Of a stretch of 53,112 bases of DNA, positions 21,564-29,047 are shown in pieces. Below the pieces are notes generated by a model, which saw nothing but the letters and a program-made list of their open reading frames with translations, made no database searches and had not been told where the DNA came from. Origin of the DNA: a virus; the IMG/VR virus record IMGVR_UViG_3300022602_003246, positions 1 to 53,112 of that record. One strand, written 5' to 3'. Position numbers and translations under genes: made by a program. How positions within the stretch are numbered: the stretch's first letter is position 1; each line of letters starts with the position of its first letter.

Positions 21564-21973
21564 TGTTGGTAATTGAAATACCAGATTGGGTTGTCATAAC
21601 TGATGCAATCATGGTTGTATGCTACGGTGTATGTGCCATGATTGCAGTAGGATTTGATATTCATATGGGTAATTGGCGTGATAAACTTTTATCAGTTAAA
21701 CGCAATTATTTGTTGCTATATGGTAGAGTGGTTTATAGATATAAAACAGTTGGTAGTTATAAAGAGGGAACTGATAAGGATATCGTAAGTAAAGATTATC
21801 TTGAAAAATGCGCTTGGATAAATGAAAATGTCAAATCTGGCGATGCTTGGTATGAAAGTTTTGTTCTTGAATTAGTATCACCTCGTGTTTTGCAATTATG
21901 TAAAGATCACACTTATACTTTTAGATTTAAGCGAGCAGAAGATTTAACACACTATTTGATAAGGTGGGGTTGA
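21563..21973 (+). CDS. 'ED-F-RW' family protein with N-terminal membrane helix
   Basis: 136 residues. An N-terminal hydrophobic segment (WVVITDAIMVVCYGVCAMIAVGF, about residues 9-31) is fused to a soluble part ending FRFKRAEDLTHYLIRWG, the shared signature of the small tandem genes that follow. Start overlaps the ligase stop (TAATG). Function unknown. Confidence 0.65.
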   Translation: MLVIEIPDWVVITDAIMVVCYGVCAMIAVGFDIHMGNWRDKLLSVKRNYLLLYGRVVYRYKTVGSYKEGTDKDIVSKDYLEKCAWINENVKSGDAWYESFVLELVSPRVLQLCKDHTYTFRFKRAEDLTHYLIRWG

Positions 21974-21974
21974 T

Positions 21975-22181
21975 ATGATTGTTGATAGTGGTGTTAGGTT
22001 TGAGTTTGCAGGTAAAAAAGGTTTATATCATTATGTGCATCTTAACAAAAATTTAAGTGAAGCAGTGACTTGGTGCTTGGATAATTTTGGAGATAATAAT
22101 GATATTTGGTTTTATAGTAAAAATAAATTTATCTTTACAAAGCGTGAGGATATGACACTATTTTTAATGCGGTGGTCATGA
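21975..22181 (+). CDS. 'ED-F-RW' family small protein
   Basis: 68 residues, ending FIFTKREDMTLFLMRWS, with AVTWCLDNFGDNNDIWFY in the middle. Stop overlaps the next ATG (ATGA). Tandem paralogue of its neighbours; function unknown. Confidence 0.65.
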   Translation: MIVDSGVRFEFAGKKGLYHYVHLNKNLSEAVTWCLDNFGDNNDIWFYSKNKFIFTKREDMTLFLMRWS

Positions 22182-22357
22182 AAACAGATAATTTGCAATG
22201 GTATCAATGGCAGTATAATGGTATCGCTCCGTTCCGAGAGATACTAATATGGTGCACGGATACCCTTCCAAAAAATTCATTTGGTTATCGTGGTTGGGAA
22301 ACTATTGACTTTTTTGATGAGTCAGCGTATGTGTTATTTTTAATGCGGTGGTCATGA
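22178..22357 (+). CDS. 'ED-F-RW' family small protein
   Basis: 59 residues from the overlapping ATG at 22178. EILIWCTDTL and the end FFDESAYVLFLMRWS match the family. Its last 8 codons are nearly identical in sequence to those of the previous gene, showing duplication. Confidence 0.62.
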   Translation: MKTDNLQWYQWQYNGIAPFREILIWCTDTLPKNSFGYRGWETIDFFDESAYVLFLMRWS

Positions 22358-22569
22358 AACGAAAATGGGTTTATAATTCTTACATACAAACATTTTTTTG
22401 GGATCATCGACAATTTCAAAGTTTTAAGATCAAAGTGAGTGATGTGCTATCAACAGATATTGAATTATTAAAATGGTGTGCAGAAAATAATTGCAAAATA
22501 CAGCACAGTTGGGTAGAATGTCCTAATGACGAAACAGCAATGTTTTTTACAGTAAGGTGGGCAGTATGA
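22354..22569 (+). CDS. 'ED-F-RW' family small protein, divergent
   Basis: 71 residues from ATG 22354. ELLKWCAENN and the end CPNDETAMFFTVRWAV keep the family pattern with an ET in place of ED. Overlaps the next gene by ATGA. Confidence 0.6.
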   Translation: MKRKWVYNSYIQTFFWDHRQFQSFKIKVSDVLSTDIELLKWCAENNCKIQHSWVECPNDETAMFFTVRWAV

Positions 22570-22853
22570 TAGGATTTCATTTGAGAATAGGCAATCCATT
22601 TGCTAAAAATTGGGTATCAACTCGTAATGTTTTTTTACGAAATTATCGCATTACCAAACATAAAAACTTGGAATTACAAGTTTCATTTTGGAGCGGTTTA
22701 GATGAGTTTTTTAGCATAAATCTTGACACTTGGTGGTTTGGTAGTGACCACGCTGGCCCACAATTTGACTTGACAATTCTGTGGTTCTATGTTAGTATTA
22801 AAATGTATGATGAACGTCATTGGAACCATGCAAATGAGTGTTGGGAAGATTGA
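22566..22853 (+). CDS. Hypothetical protein, 95 aa
   Basis: Aromatic-rich protein (FWSGLDEFFSINLDTWWFGSD) with a C-terminal FDLTILWFYVSIKMYDERHWN. Similar small phage proteins of unknown function are common. A promoter-like TTGACA-17-TAGTAT lies inside the gene (22771-22799 region). Confidence 0.58.
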   Translation: MIGFHLRIGNPFAKNWVSTRNVFLRNYRITKHKNLELQVSFWSGLDEFFSINLDTWWFGSDHAGPQFDLTILWFYVSIKMYDERHWNHANECWED

Positions 22854-22857
22854 AACG

Positions 22858-23043
22858 ATGAACGAGCGAATTAAAGAACTATTGAAACAATCTACAATTG
22901 ACGGCATTCCGCAGCTTGATATTGAAGACAGCATTGATTATGAAAAGTTTGCTGAACTAATTGTGCGTGAATGTGCCAATTATGCCTTTTCCGATGACCA
23001 AGATCATAAAGCAATGCTAAAACATTTTGGTATTGAACAATGA
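22858..23043 (+). CDS. 'NERIKEL' family small protein (copy 1)
   Basis: 61 residues from ATG 22858. Begins MNERIKELLKQ, contains KFAELIVRECA and ends LKHFGIEQ. It shares two long identical DNA stretches with the next gene, so they are a recent tandem duplication. Function unknown, widespread in T4-like phages. Confidence 0.68.
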   Translation: MNERIKELLKQSTIDGIPQLDIEDSIDYEKFAELIVRECANYAFSDDQDHKAMLKHFGIEQ

Positions 23044-23270
23044 ACGAGCGAATTAAAGAACTTGCGTTAGATGCGGGACTATTGAACTATGTAGATCATG
23101 AAACACCTAGACGCTACTTCATTAGTGGCAATGCCGAACAAGAAGATGTTGTAAAGTTTGCTGAACTAATTGTGCGTGAATGTATGGAATGGTGTGATGC
23201 TCATGCTACGATTGATGGCACTGCTCAAAAGATTCGTGATGATATAAAGAAACATTTTGGAGTTGAATAA
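23040..23270 (+). CDS. 'NERIKEL' family small protein (copy 2)
   Basis: 76 residues. Same layout as copy 1: MNERIKELALDA, KFAELIVRECM and KKHFGVE, with a longer middle. Overlaps copy 1 by ATGA and the next gene by TAATG. Confidence 0.68.
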   Translation: MNERIKELALDAGLLNYVDHETPRRYFISGNAEQEDVVKFAELIVRECMEWCDAHATIDGTAQKIRDDIKKHFGVE

Positions 23271-23719
23271 TGAGATTAGGAACACCATTTGATGCACTGC
23301 ATGAAGCCGTAGCCGCTGCTGTGCATCGTGACTTGCCTGAAATTACTTACCAAGACCGAGACTGGGATGCTTATCGTTCTTTGAGCAAGGAACAACAAGG
23401 TGCGGCAATGAAGACCGACACTGTGCCAAAGGTTACCAAAACTCGTCGTGTTCAGGCAGATGAAGTAGAAGTAGTGATGTTCCCACAGATTTGGGGCAGC
23501 ACTGCGCTTGGTTATGGTGGCATTGGTGGCTCTGCAATGACACCTGCTTATACAGTAGTGGTCAGCTACGAAACCCACATATGCGTGTATTTTGGATATG
23601 GTCAATTGGCATACAAATTAGATTATGCTGAAATGAGTGCAGAAGGTCGTGATAACTTTCGCAAGGACTTGCATGGTCATACCTTAAAAGATATTGCTGG
23701 TTCAGGAGTGTATCGGTAA
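23270..23719 (+). CDS. Hypothetical protein, 149 aa
   Basis: Soluble protein with a glycine-rich middle (WGSTALGYGGIGGSA) and a beta-rich second half (YTVVVSYETHICVYFG). No recognised domain. Part of the overlapping early operon. Confidence 0.62.
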   Translation: MRLGTPFDALHEAVAAAVHRDLPEITYQDRDWDAYRSLSKEQQGAAMKTDTVPKVTKTRRVQADEVEVVMFPQIWGSTALGYGGIGGSAMTPAYTVVVSYETHICVYFGYGQLAYKLDYAEMSAEGRDNFRKDLHGHTLKDIAGSGVYR

Positions 23720-23943
23720 TGGATGCGGAAATTGCAGCAATCCGTGAAAAGATTGCCAAGTTAGAAAAGTATCGTGATTTGGTATGGTTCATTGCCAATG
23801 ATTGTATTGAATTGAGTTATGAAAAAGCACAGTCGCAGCGTGATTATTGGAGCAAACGCTGTCGCAAATTGCGAGATGAATTAGAACATGATACAGGGTT
23901 TACCAGTGAAGAACTTAACCATAGATTGAGCGATGATTTCTAA
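23719..23943 (+). CDS. Hypothetical coiled-coil protein, 74 aa
   Basis: Highly helical and charged throughout (EIAAIREKIAKLEKYRDLVW, later SKRCRKLRDELEHD). Overlaps both neighbours by one base. Function unknown. Confidence 0.6.
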   Translation: MDAEIAAIREKIAKLEKYRDLVWFIANDCIELSYEKAQSQRDYWSKRCRKLRDELEHDTGFTSEELNHRLSDDF

Positions 23944-24224
23944 TGGGATTGGACTCTTTTACAGTTAGAACATATTATTTGTCGCTTACTTGTGATGCGT
24001 GTGGTCATACACAAGAACACTCGCATGATATAAGCGACAAAGATAATCTTGCTGATGGTGTTGAACAGCGTAGTGAAAAACGCAAAGAAGAAATGCGTGG
24101 TTGGCATTATTCTTATTACAAGATAGAACCAGTATGGGATGCGTTTGCAAGATTTGAAAATCCAGAGACACAAGAAATGACACGCACTCTGTTGTGTCCA
24201 AAATGCAGTGAGGAGAATGTATAA
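23943..24224 (+). CDS. Zinc-ribbon-like protein, 93 aa
   Basis: Two CxxC pairs at the ends (LTCDACGHTQEH and LLCPKCSEEN) can form one zinc ribbon. The middle is charged. DNA, RNA or protein binding is possible but not shown. Confidence 0.62.
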   Translation: MGLDSFTVRTYYLSLTCDACGHTQEHSHDISDKDNLADGVEQRSEKRKEEMRGWHYSYYKIEPVWDAFARFENPETQEMTRTLLCPKCSEENV

Positions 24225-24376
24225 TGGAATATAAATGGTATTTTATTATGATGGCGGTTGTAATGTCCGCTATCATGATTGGTGCAGGCGTTGATAGTTG
24301 GCAGAAGAGCAGTTGTAAAGTAGAATATGCCAAGACCACACGCACAGTTGCAGAAATCAACGAGATTTGCAAGTGA
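24224..24376 (+). CDS. Small membrane protein, 50 aa
   Basis: N-terminal anchor (YFIMMAVVMSAIMIGAGV) and a soluble tail with two cysteines ending in CK. ATG overlaps the stop of the gene before (TAATG), and GTGA links it to the next. Confidence 0.55.
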   Translation: MEYKWYFIMMAVVMSAIMIGAGVDSWQKSSCKVEYAKTTRTVAEINEICK

Positions 24377-24600
24377 TCACGGCTGAAAAATCCGATACTG
24401 TTAGTGTAGGTCCAAATGATAGACAATTCAGGTTCGTTGATGGCTTTCGTCTTGTGCCTCGTGCTGAAATTAGAATACACAACGGTGTTCAAGAACATGA
24501 ACGCAAACTGATTGAAAAGTGGATTAAGTCTGGCCATATTCAAGCCTATGCTAATATGACCAGTGAAGAATATGTTTTGGCATCATTGAGGATGGGATAA
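24373..24600 (+). CDS. Hypothetical protein, 75 aa
   Basis: GTG start at 24373 in a GTGA overlap; an upstream TTG at 24367 is possible. Charged helical C-terminal half (VQEHERKLIEKWIKSGHIQ). No recognised domain. Confidence 0.55.
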   Translation: MITAEKSDTVSVGPNDRQFRFVDGFRLVPRAEIRIHNGVQEHERKLIEKWIKSGHIQAYANMTSEEYVLASLRMG

Positions 24601-24728
24601 TGAAATGCGATTACGATACTCGTAAAACTATTGTAGTAGTTGCGCTTATTGCTGGTGCCGCTTATGCTGCTGGCAATCATAGTATTGATTGCGGTTTGTT
24701 TTTGTTTTTAGCGTGGATAATTTGGTAA
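24600..24728 (+). CDS. Small membrane protein, 42 aa
   Basis: MKCDYDTRK followed by two short hydrophobic stretches (TIVVVALIAGAAYAAG and LFLFLAWIIW). Overlaps both neighbours by one base (TAATG). Function unknown. Confidence 0.55.
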   Translation: MKCDYDTRKTIVVVALIAGAAYAAGNHSIDCGLFLFLAWIIW

Positions 24729-25015
24729 TGGAAAGAGTAACGATTGAAGATATACTAACAACTTGGCAGTATATTCCACTGGCAGAATATGCTCGTGCTA
24801 TTGACTTGGCAAAAATTGGTGTTGATGCTAAACTTGTTACGAGTAAAAGTGAGTTTAATCGACTTGTAGATAGTGGCGGCATACGGCTAAACGGCACCAA
24901 AGTAAATGACCCTAATGCTTATATCTTCTTTCCACCAAATAGTGACTTGACAAATATTGGTGCAGGTGTTATTATGAGTATAGATCGTAAAAGAGCAGAG
25001 GCAGTAGGCATATGA
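24728..25015 (+). CDS. S4-like RNA-binding domain protein
   Basis: 95 residues from ATG 24728. TSKSEFNRLVDSGGIRLNG followed by TKVNDPN is the S4 fold signature found in ribosomal protein S4 and the C-terminus of tyrosyl-tRNA synthetase ('S...RLI..GGV.ING..V'). The lead-in AIDLAKIGVDAKL also fits the synthetase tail. It may bind structured RNA such as tRNA or rRNA. Fits an operon that opens with RNA ligase; target unknown. Confidence 0.68.
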   Translation: MERVTIEDILTTWQYIPLAEYARAIDLAKIGVDAKLVTSKSEFNRLVDSGGIRLNGTKVNDPNAYIFFPPNSDLTNIGAGVIMSIDRKRAEAVGI

Positions 25016-25371
25016 CCAAAATTGTATATAATGCGTGTCACGGCGAATTTGGATTGAGCCATGAGGCTACCATGCGGTATGGCGAACTTGCCAATCTTAA
25101 CATTCTGTATGTTGAGGGCGATCATAGATGGAATAGCCATTACTACAAGGATGGCATTGAAGACGATGACCATTATTTTTCTAGTCGTGATATTGAACGC
25201 ACTGATCCGCTACTAGTGCAGGTTGTAGAAGAATTAGGTGCAGCAGCAAACGGTGATTTTGCTCGGTTGGCTATCCGTGAATTGGCACCTGGTACGCAGT
25301 ATCGTATTGATGAATATGATGGTATGGAAAGCGTAATGACCATTGATGATTATGAGTGGAGCATTGCTTGA
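25012..25371 (+). CDS. Conserved phage protein, 119 aa
   Basis: Begins MTKIVYNACHGEFGLSHEA, a start I associate with a widely distributed phage family of unknown function. LNILYVEGDHRWNSHYY and an acidic end follow. ATGA overlap with the S4-like gene. Confidence 0.65.
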   Translation: MTKIVYNACHGEFGLSHEATMRYGELANLNILYVEGDHRWNSHYYKDGIEDDDHYFSSRDIERTDPLLVQVVEELGAAANGDFARLAIRELAPGTQYRIDEYDGMESVMTIDDYEWSIA

Positions 25372-25580
25372 TAAAGTGGGTTAAAGAATTATGTGAACGT
25401 GATGCGCCACCTATGTTATGGCCGCTTGGCACCATTATTATTTGTGCTGTCACTAATTTATTTTTCTTGACACTTTACGCAATCAGTGTTATGCTGTTTA
25501 CATACGTTATGGGATTATTGGCTGGCGCTGCTGTTATGTATATGGCTATGCGTCTTTATCGTGAGAAGGGTAAGTCGTGA
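25368..25580 (+). CDS. Small membrane protein, 70 aa (TTG start)
   Basis: A TTG start at 25368 overlaps the previous stop and has GGAG 6 nt upstream; a GTG at 25356 is the alternative. Two hydrophobic helices cover most of the chain (MLWPLGTIIICAVTNLFFL and MLFTYVMGLLAGAAVMYMA). Function unknown. Confidence 0.58.
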   Translation: MIKWVKELCERDAPPMLWPLGTIIICAVTNLFFLTLYAISVMLFTYVMGLLAGAAVMYMAMRLYREKGKS

Positions 25581-25816
25581 GAAAGTATTTTACCGTTTGG
25601 AATTTGTATATATTGCTTTGTGCTGCAATTTTTTGTTTGACATTTTATCAAATGGGGCTGCCTTATGAACCAAAAGATGACAGCGATGGTCTGCATGAAA
25701 ACAGTCACATGGAAGTTTATACTGATCATCTAACAGGTTGTCAGTATCTGTATCGTTGGTCGCTAACACCACGCATGGGTGCGGATGGCAAACAGATTTG
25801 TAAGAAAGTAAATTAA
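25577..25816 (+). CDS. Membrane-anchored small protein, 79 aa
   Basis: GTG start in a GTGA overlap. N-terminal anchor (WNLYILLCAAIFCLTFY), then a soluble domain ending LTGCQYLYRWSLTPRMGADG, similar to a small phage/bacterial family (DUF6440-like). Probably faces the periplasm. Confidence 0.58.
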   Translation: MRKYFTVWNLYILLCAAIFCLTFYQMGLPYEPKDDSDGLHENSHMEVYTDHLTGCQYLYRWSLTPRMGADGKQICKKVN

Positions 25817-25817
25817 G

Positions 25818-26144
25818 ATGAAAAAGATTATACTCGCAGCAGCATTGCTGTTTGCAACACCTGTGTTGGCAGAAAAACCAGCAACATTGGTATGCGCTTT
25901 CCAAGACGGGCAAACATTTACTGCTGTTGGCACTGGTAGCAGAACTGTTATTCAGTGGGGCGATGGTTCGTTTTATAATGCCACAAGTAGCTATGTTGAT
26001 CCTTGGTTGACTATTACAGAAGCAACTGATAATGGCAATGTGTTTAAGATGGCATTTAATGTGCGAACAAAAGATGCTTATGGTATTACCACATTCACAA
26101 ATGGAACACAACGCGGTGGTCCATTGTGGTGTGTATTCAAGTAA
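25818..26144 (+). CDS. Secreted protein, 108 aa
   Basis: Clear signal peptide: MKKIILAAALLFATPVLA before EKPA. The mature part is beta-rich with two cysteines (VCAFQDG and LWCVFK) that could form a disulfide. Periplasmic. Size and cysteine pattern recall small inhibitor-like domains, but I cannot assign a family. Confidence 0.65.
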   Translation: MKKIILAAALLFATPVLAEKPATLVCAFQDGQTFTAVGTGSRTVIQWGDGSFYNATSSYVDPWLTITEATDNGNVFKMAFNVRTKDAYGITTFTNGTQRGGPLWCVFK

Positions 26145-26180
26145 AGGAAAATTATTATGGCAAAATCAAAGGAGAAAGTA

Positions 26181-26369
26181 ATGAAGATTAGTGATAAACT
26201 TAGTAAAGTAAATGAAGATATTACTATTAGAATGTATGACAATGGTTATATGTTCGAAATTAGTGGGCGCAACGATGACGATGATTGGAAAAATGCTAAA
26301 ATCATTGTAAGCACAGTTGAAGAACTCGTTGAACTTATCAAAGAAGCAGCGGCAATGGATCGTGACTAA
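26181..26369 (+). CDS. Hypothetical protein, 62 aa
   Basis: Start placed at 26181 behind GGAG; an in-frame ATG at 26157 with AGGA would add 8 residues and is equally possible. Sequence begins MKISDKLSKVNEDITIRMYD and ends in a helix (VEELVELIKEAAAM). No recognised domain. Confidence 0.6.
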   Translation: MKISDKLSKVNEDITIRMYDNGYMFEISGRNDDDDWKNAKIIVSTVEELVELIKEAAAMDRD

Positions 26370-26583
26370 ACATAAATCTAACACTAGGGGCATACAGTTA
26401 CTTTCAAGAGAACTTGATACAATAAAAGAGTGGCTTGATCGTGAGTTACTAATGTGTGCCCATAGTGTTAGGATTATTGTTCGAGATGGTAGTGGTCTTG
26501 GTTCAAGCGTAGAAGCTATTGCCCTTGATGAAAAGGGTGAAGAAATCAAACGCTTAAACGCAACAGCCTATGAGGAATGGTAA
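26362..26583 (+). CDS. Hypothetical protein, 73 aa
   Basis: GTG start at 26362 overlapping the previous gene by 8 bp. LLSRELDTIKEWLDRELLM is helical, SVRIIVRDGSGLGSSVEAI beta-like. Function unknown. Confidence 0.5.
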   Translation: MTKHKSNTRGIQLLSRELDTIKEWLDRELLMCAHSVRIIVRDGSGLGSSVEAIALDEKGEEIKRLNATAYEEW

Positions 26584-26774
26584 TGTCAAAAGATGATAGC
26601 GGTTGGTCTTATTCATACTCTTTTAACCAAAGATATATTCACAGTGATTGGGTGCCACAACTCAATGAAGCAGAATTAGAAATGCTGTTTTTATCTGTAA
26701 TGTGTGATGAACTTACAGAAGAAGATTGCAGTGAAGCTGTTCAGATGTTGGAAGACATCGGTATCAAATGCTAA
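26583..26774 (+). CDS. Hypothetical acidic protein, 63 aa
   Basis: ATG at 26583 overlaps the previous stop (TAATG). Last gene of the operon; acidic C-terminal half (MCDELTEEDCSEAVQMLED). Function unknown. Confidence 0.58.
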   Translation: MSKDDSGWSYSYSFNQRYIHSDWVPQLNEAELEMLFLSVMCDELTEEDCSEAVQMLEDIGIKC

Positions 26775-26814
26775 ATAATATTAAGGTTAACCTATTAGGC
26801 ACCTTTTTTGTATA

Positions 26815-26858
26815 TAACTAGCTTATTGTAAACTTATATAACGTAATTAACTAGCTTA
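26815..26858. repeat. Two 11-bp direct repeats, 33 bp apart
   Basis: TAACTAGCTTA at 26815-26825 and 26848-26858 in an AT-rich non-coding gap between the early operon and the terminator. Spacing is about three helical turns. Possible protein-binding site. Confidence 0.6.
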
Positions 26859-26894
26859 ATTTAGATGTAAAAAAATAATATAATTCTAAAAAAT

Positions 26895-26927
26895 AGCACC
26901 AGTGGAGAAATCTGCTGGTGCTTTTTT
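26895..26927 (+). terminator. Rho-independent terminator
   Basis: AGCACCAG (26895-26902) pairs with CTGGTGCT (26915-26922), followed by T6. It closes the 20.1-26.8 kb operon and insulates the late nuclease gene. Confidence 0.88.
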
Positions 26928-26945
26928 ATATGGTAAATACCATAT
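26928..26945 (+). promoter_or_regulatory. Late promoter in a 7-bp inverted repeat
   Basis: ATATGGT-AAAT-ACCATAT; TAAATA at 26934-26939. It directly follows the terminator and precedes the nuclease gene, which has its own AAAGGAAA site. Confidence 0.72.
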
Positions 26946-26963
26946 CCAACAAAGGAAACTTCT

Positions 26964-27797
26964 ATGAAGAAAATTCTATTAATTATTGCCGCACTTATGG
27001 TTCCATCATTCGCTTATGCATGGAATCAGCGTCCAAATCAACCAGATGCTGTATGCACCGCTTTCATGCCATTTGGTAAAGTTACTGATACACAAAAGCA
27101 CGATACCACACCACTCTGCCGTCAAGGTTATTATGTTCAGCATGATAATGCTGCTAAAGAACCACTATGGGCAGCTTGGGAAATTACTCCACAACATGTA
27201 AACGGTTGCGTTCCACGCAGTAATGCTTTTACTGCTGATAATGCACTGTCTGCTGACAAGCGTTCAACACCACAAGATTATGTTGGTAGCGGATATGATC
27301 AAGGTCATATTGCTAATGATGCACATCAATCTTGGGACCAACAAGTTGAATATGAATCATTCCTAATGAGTAACATGTCACCACAGTTGCCAGGTCTAAA
27401 TCGTGGTATCTGGAAGTTGTTAGAAACTTCAACTGGTGCATGGACATTCTCACGCAATCACACTTTACTCATTTATGCTGGTAACATTTATACCGTTGGT
27501 AAAGATAAAACAATCGGTGCCGACAAAGTAACTGTTCCACATCAATTATGGAAGATTGTTATTGATACACAAACCAAAGAAGTTCTTGCGTTCTTGTTCC
27601 CACAAGCAGAAAATCAAGGCAATGACTTAACTAAGGTTCAGGTTAGCGTTGCTGATGTTGAAGCCGCAAGTGGTTTAGTATTTCCACTACCACCTGGTGC
27701 TGACAAAAAAGCAAAGCCTGCTCTTTGGCCAGTTGACTTTAAAGCAGTTGCTGCTGCAAAGAAGACTCTTTGCAAGGGCATGATTGATAACGACTAA
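26964..27797 (+). CDS. Secreted DNA/RNA non-specific endonuclease (NucA-like)
   Basis: 277 residues. Signal peptide of about 19 residues (MKKILLIIAALMVPSFAYA), then the beta-beta-alpha-metal nuclease domain: YDQGHIAND (D112-H115, the DRGH motif with Gln for Arg, H115 the general base) and SNMSPQ...N146 (metal ligand). Cysteines at 31, 52, 82 and 272 may form disulfides. It should act in the periplasm or outside the cell, degrading incoming or released nucleic acid. A late promoter precedes it. Confidence 0.88.
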   Translation: MKKILLIIAALMVPSFAYAWNQRPNQPDAVCTAFMPFGKVTDTQKHDTTPLCRQGYYVQHDNAAKEPLWAAWEITPQHVNGCVPRSNAFTADNALSADKRSTPQDYVGSGYDQGHIANDAHQSWDQQVEYESFLMSNMSPQLPGLNRGIWKLLETSTGAWTFSRNHTLLIYAGNIYTVGKDKTIGADKVTVPHQLWKIVIDTQTKEVLAFLFPQAENQGNDLTKVQVSVADVEAASGLVFPLPPGADKKAKPALWPVDFKAVAAAKKTLCKGMIDND

Positions 27798-28378
27798 TGA
27801 ATATTTTTCCTGTGGGCAATAGCAATAACTTGTATAGAGTTACTGATGTTTTCCCACAGGAAATTATAGATTTTTGTAATAGCGCAAATTGGAATTCTTA
27901 TCTTTGGACAACACAACAAGGTCAAGAAACACTTCCAAGACTACTTTTAAATTTAAATAGTTGTCCAGAACTCGCAATTCTAAAAAATATAAGTTATAAG
28001 ATTGCAATAGAATTGCAAGAAAAATTGCATTGGAATTTTGAAAATCCTAATAGAATTGTAACAAGTGTTTGGCGTGATACGCATGGTTATGCAGCACCTA
28101 TCCACAGAGATTTTAATGAAGATGAAGTAAAAGCAAAAGGTTATTTTAATATTCCAGTTAGTATGCAAATATATTTGAGCCAGAGTAGCAGCGACATAGG
28201 AACAAAATTTTATTATGATCGTGAAAAGTCTTTACCAAAATACTTTTTTCCATATGAGATAAACACAGGTTATCTACAAGTAAACGATTATGATCAGTGG
28301 CACGAAATGATTGGCAATATTGGCAAAGATGAAGATAGAATAAGTTGCCATCTAATTTTTTCTAATCTGTTAAAATAA
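27797..28378 (+). CDS. 2OG-Fe(II) oxygenase
   Basis: 193 residues. The iron triad is readable: H103-R-D105 (PIHRDF) and H169 (YDQWHEMIG); YLSQSSSDIGTKFYY lies between as in phage prolyl-hydroxylase-like enzymes. It would hydroxylate a protein or small molecule with 2-oxoglutarate. Start overlaps the nuclease stop by one base (TAATG). Confidence 0.82.
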   Translation: MNIFPVGNSNNLYRVTDVFPQEIIDFCNSANWNSYLWTTQQGQETLPRLLLNLNSCPELAILKNISYKIAIELQEKLHWNFENPNRIVTSVWRDTHGYAAPIHRDFNEDEVKAKGYFNIPVSMQIYLSQSSSDIGTKFYYDREKSLPKYFFPYEINTGYLQVNDYDQWHEMIGNIGKDEDRISCHLIFSNLLK

Positions 28379-28386
28379 GTAATAGT

Positions 28387-28824
28387 ATGACTGATAAAAT
28401 TCTATATTTTGCTTATGGGCATAATACCAATATACCTGAATTAAAAAATCGTATTCCAAAAGCAAAACGCATTGGAGTCGCTGTTGCACCAAATCAGCAA
28501 TTAGAAATAAATCATTATACTAATATCGTAGCAAAAGACGGCGCAAAAACCTATGGTGTGTTGTGGGCAGTAGATACCGATTCGCTTAAAGTTTTAGATT
28601 GGTATGAAGGCGACGGCAAAGATTATAGCCACGCTTTTATTGAAGTGCTATATAACGGTAATTTATATAAAGTTTTAACTTATGTAATGATCACAAGCAG
28701 AAGTGATATAAACCGCGAGCCGTCGCTAAAATATTTAAAACATGTATATGATGGGTATAAGATGAATGGAATACCCGAAGACCAATTAAGCATTGCAGTC
28801 AGAAATCGTCAAGAAAATTATTGA
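28387..28824 (+). CDS. Gamma-glutamylcyclotransferase-like (AIG2) protein
   Basis: 145 residues. LYFAYGHNTN (6-15) is the substrate loop and E74 in DWYEGDGKDY is placed as the catalytic acid/base. Unlike the family member at 19602 it has no targeting extension. The TGA stop is within the next -35 box. Confidence 0.75.
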   Translation: MTDKILYFAYGHNTNIPELKNRIPKAKRIGVAVAPNQQLEINHYTNIVAKDGAKTYGVLWAVDTDSLKVLDWYEGDGKDYSHAFIEVLYNGNLYKVLTYVMITSRSDINREPSLKYLKHVYDGYKMNGIPEDQLSIAVRNRQENY

Positions 28825-28849
28825 CACGTCTTAACTAATAACCTATATT
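28821..28849 (+). promoter_or_regulatory. Sigma70-like promoter, leaderless
   Basis: TTGACA (28821-28826), 17-bp spacer, TATATT (28844-28849), 6 nt before the ATG at 28856. Confidence 0.75.
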
Positions 28850-28855
28850 AGTTGT

Positions 28856-29047
28856 ATGAAGAAAATTGATCACTTACATATGACTCATAAATTGCTTGAC
28901 GACCAGATTGATGAATTGGAACGCAAGCACCAATTTCCCGATGCACAAGAAGAAAAGATGATTGCCGATTTAAAAAAGCGGCGATTGCAAATTCGTGATG
29001 ACATCAAAACATTGGAGAGCGAAGATGCCGTTCAAGCCAGACACTAG
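28856..29047 (+). CDS. DUF465/YdcH-like small protein
   Basis: 63 residues. HLHMTHKLLDDQIDELE and MIADLKKRRLQIRDDIKTLE fit the helical-hairpin YdcH family: 'H..Ld..I' at the start and 'LKK..L.lKD.I' at the end. Function unknown in bacteria as well. Confidence 0.72.
   Translation: MKKIDHLHMTHKLLDDQIDELERKHQFPDAQEEKMIADLKKRRLQIRDDIKTLESEDAVQARH

Noticed and set aside
24143-24543. Minus-strand frame through the early operon (part of 23986-24543)
   Set aside because: Shadow of three plus-strand genes that overlap in an ordered way with start-stop couplings.
24944-24975. TTGACA-TATTAT promoter inside the S4-like gene
   Set aside because: Could be real, but lies in coding sequence in the middle of a tightly coupled operon and has no clear need.
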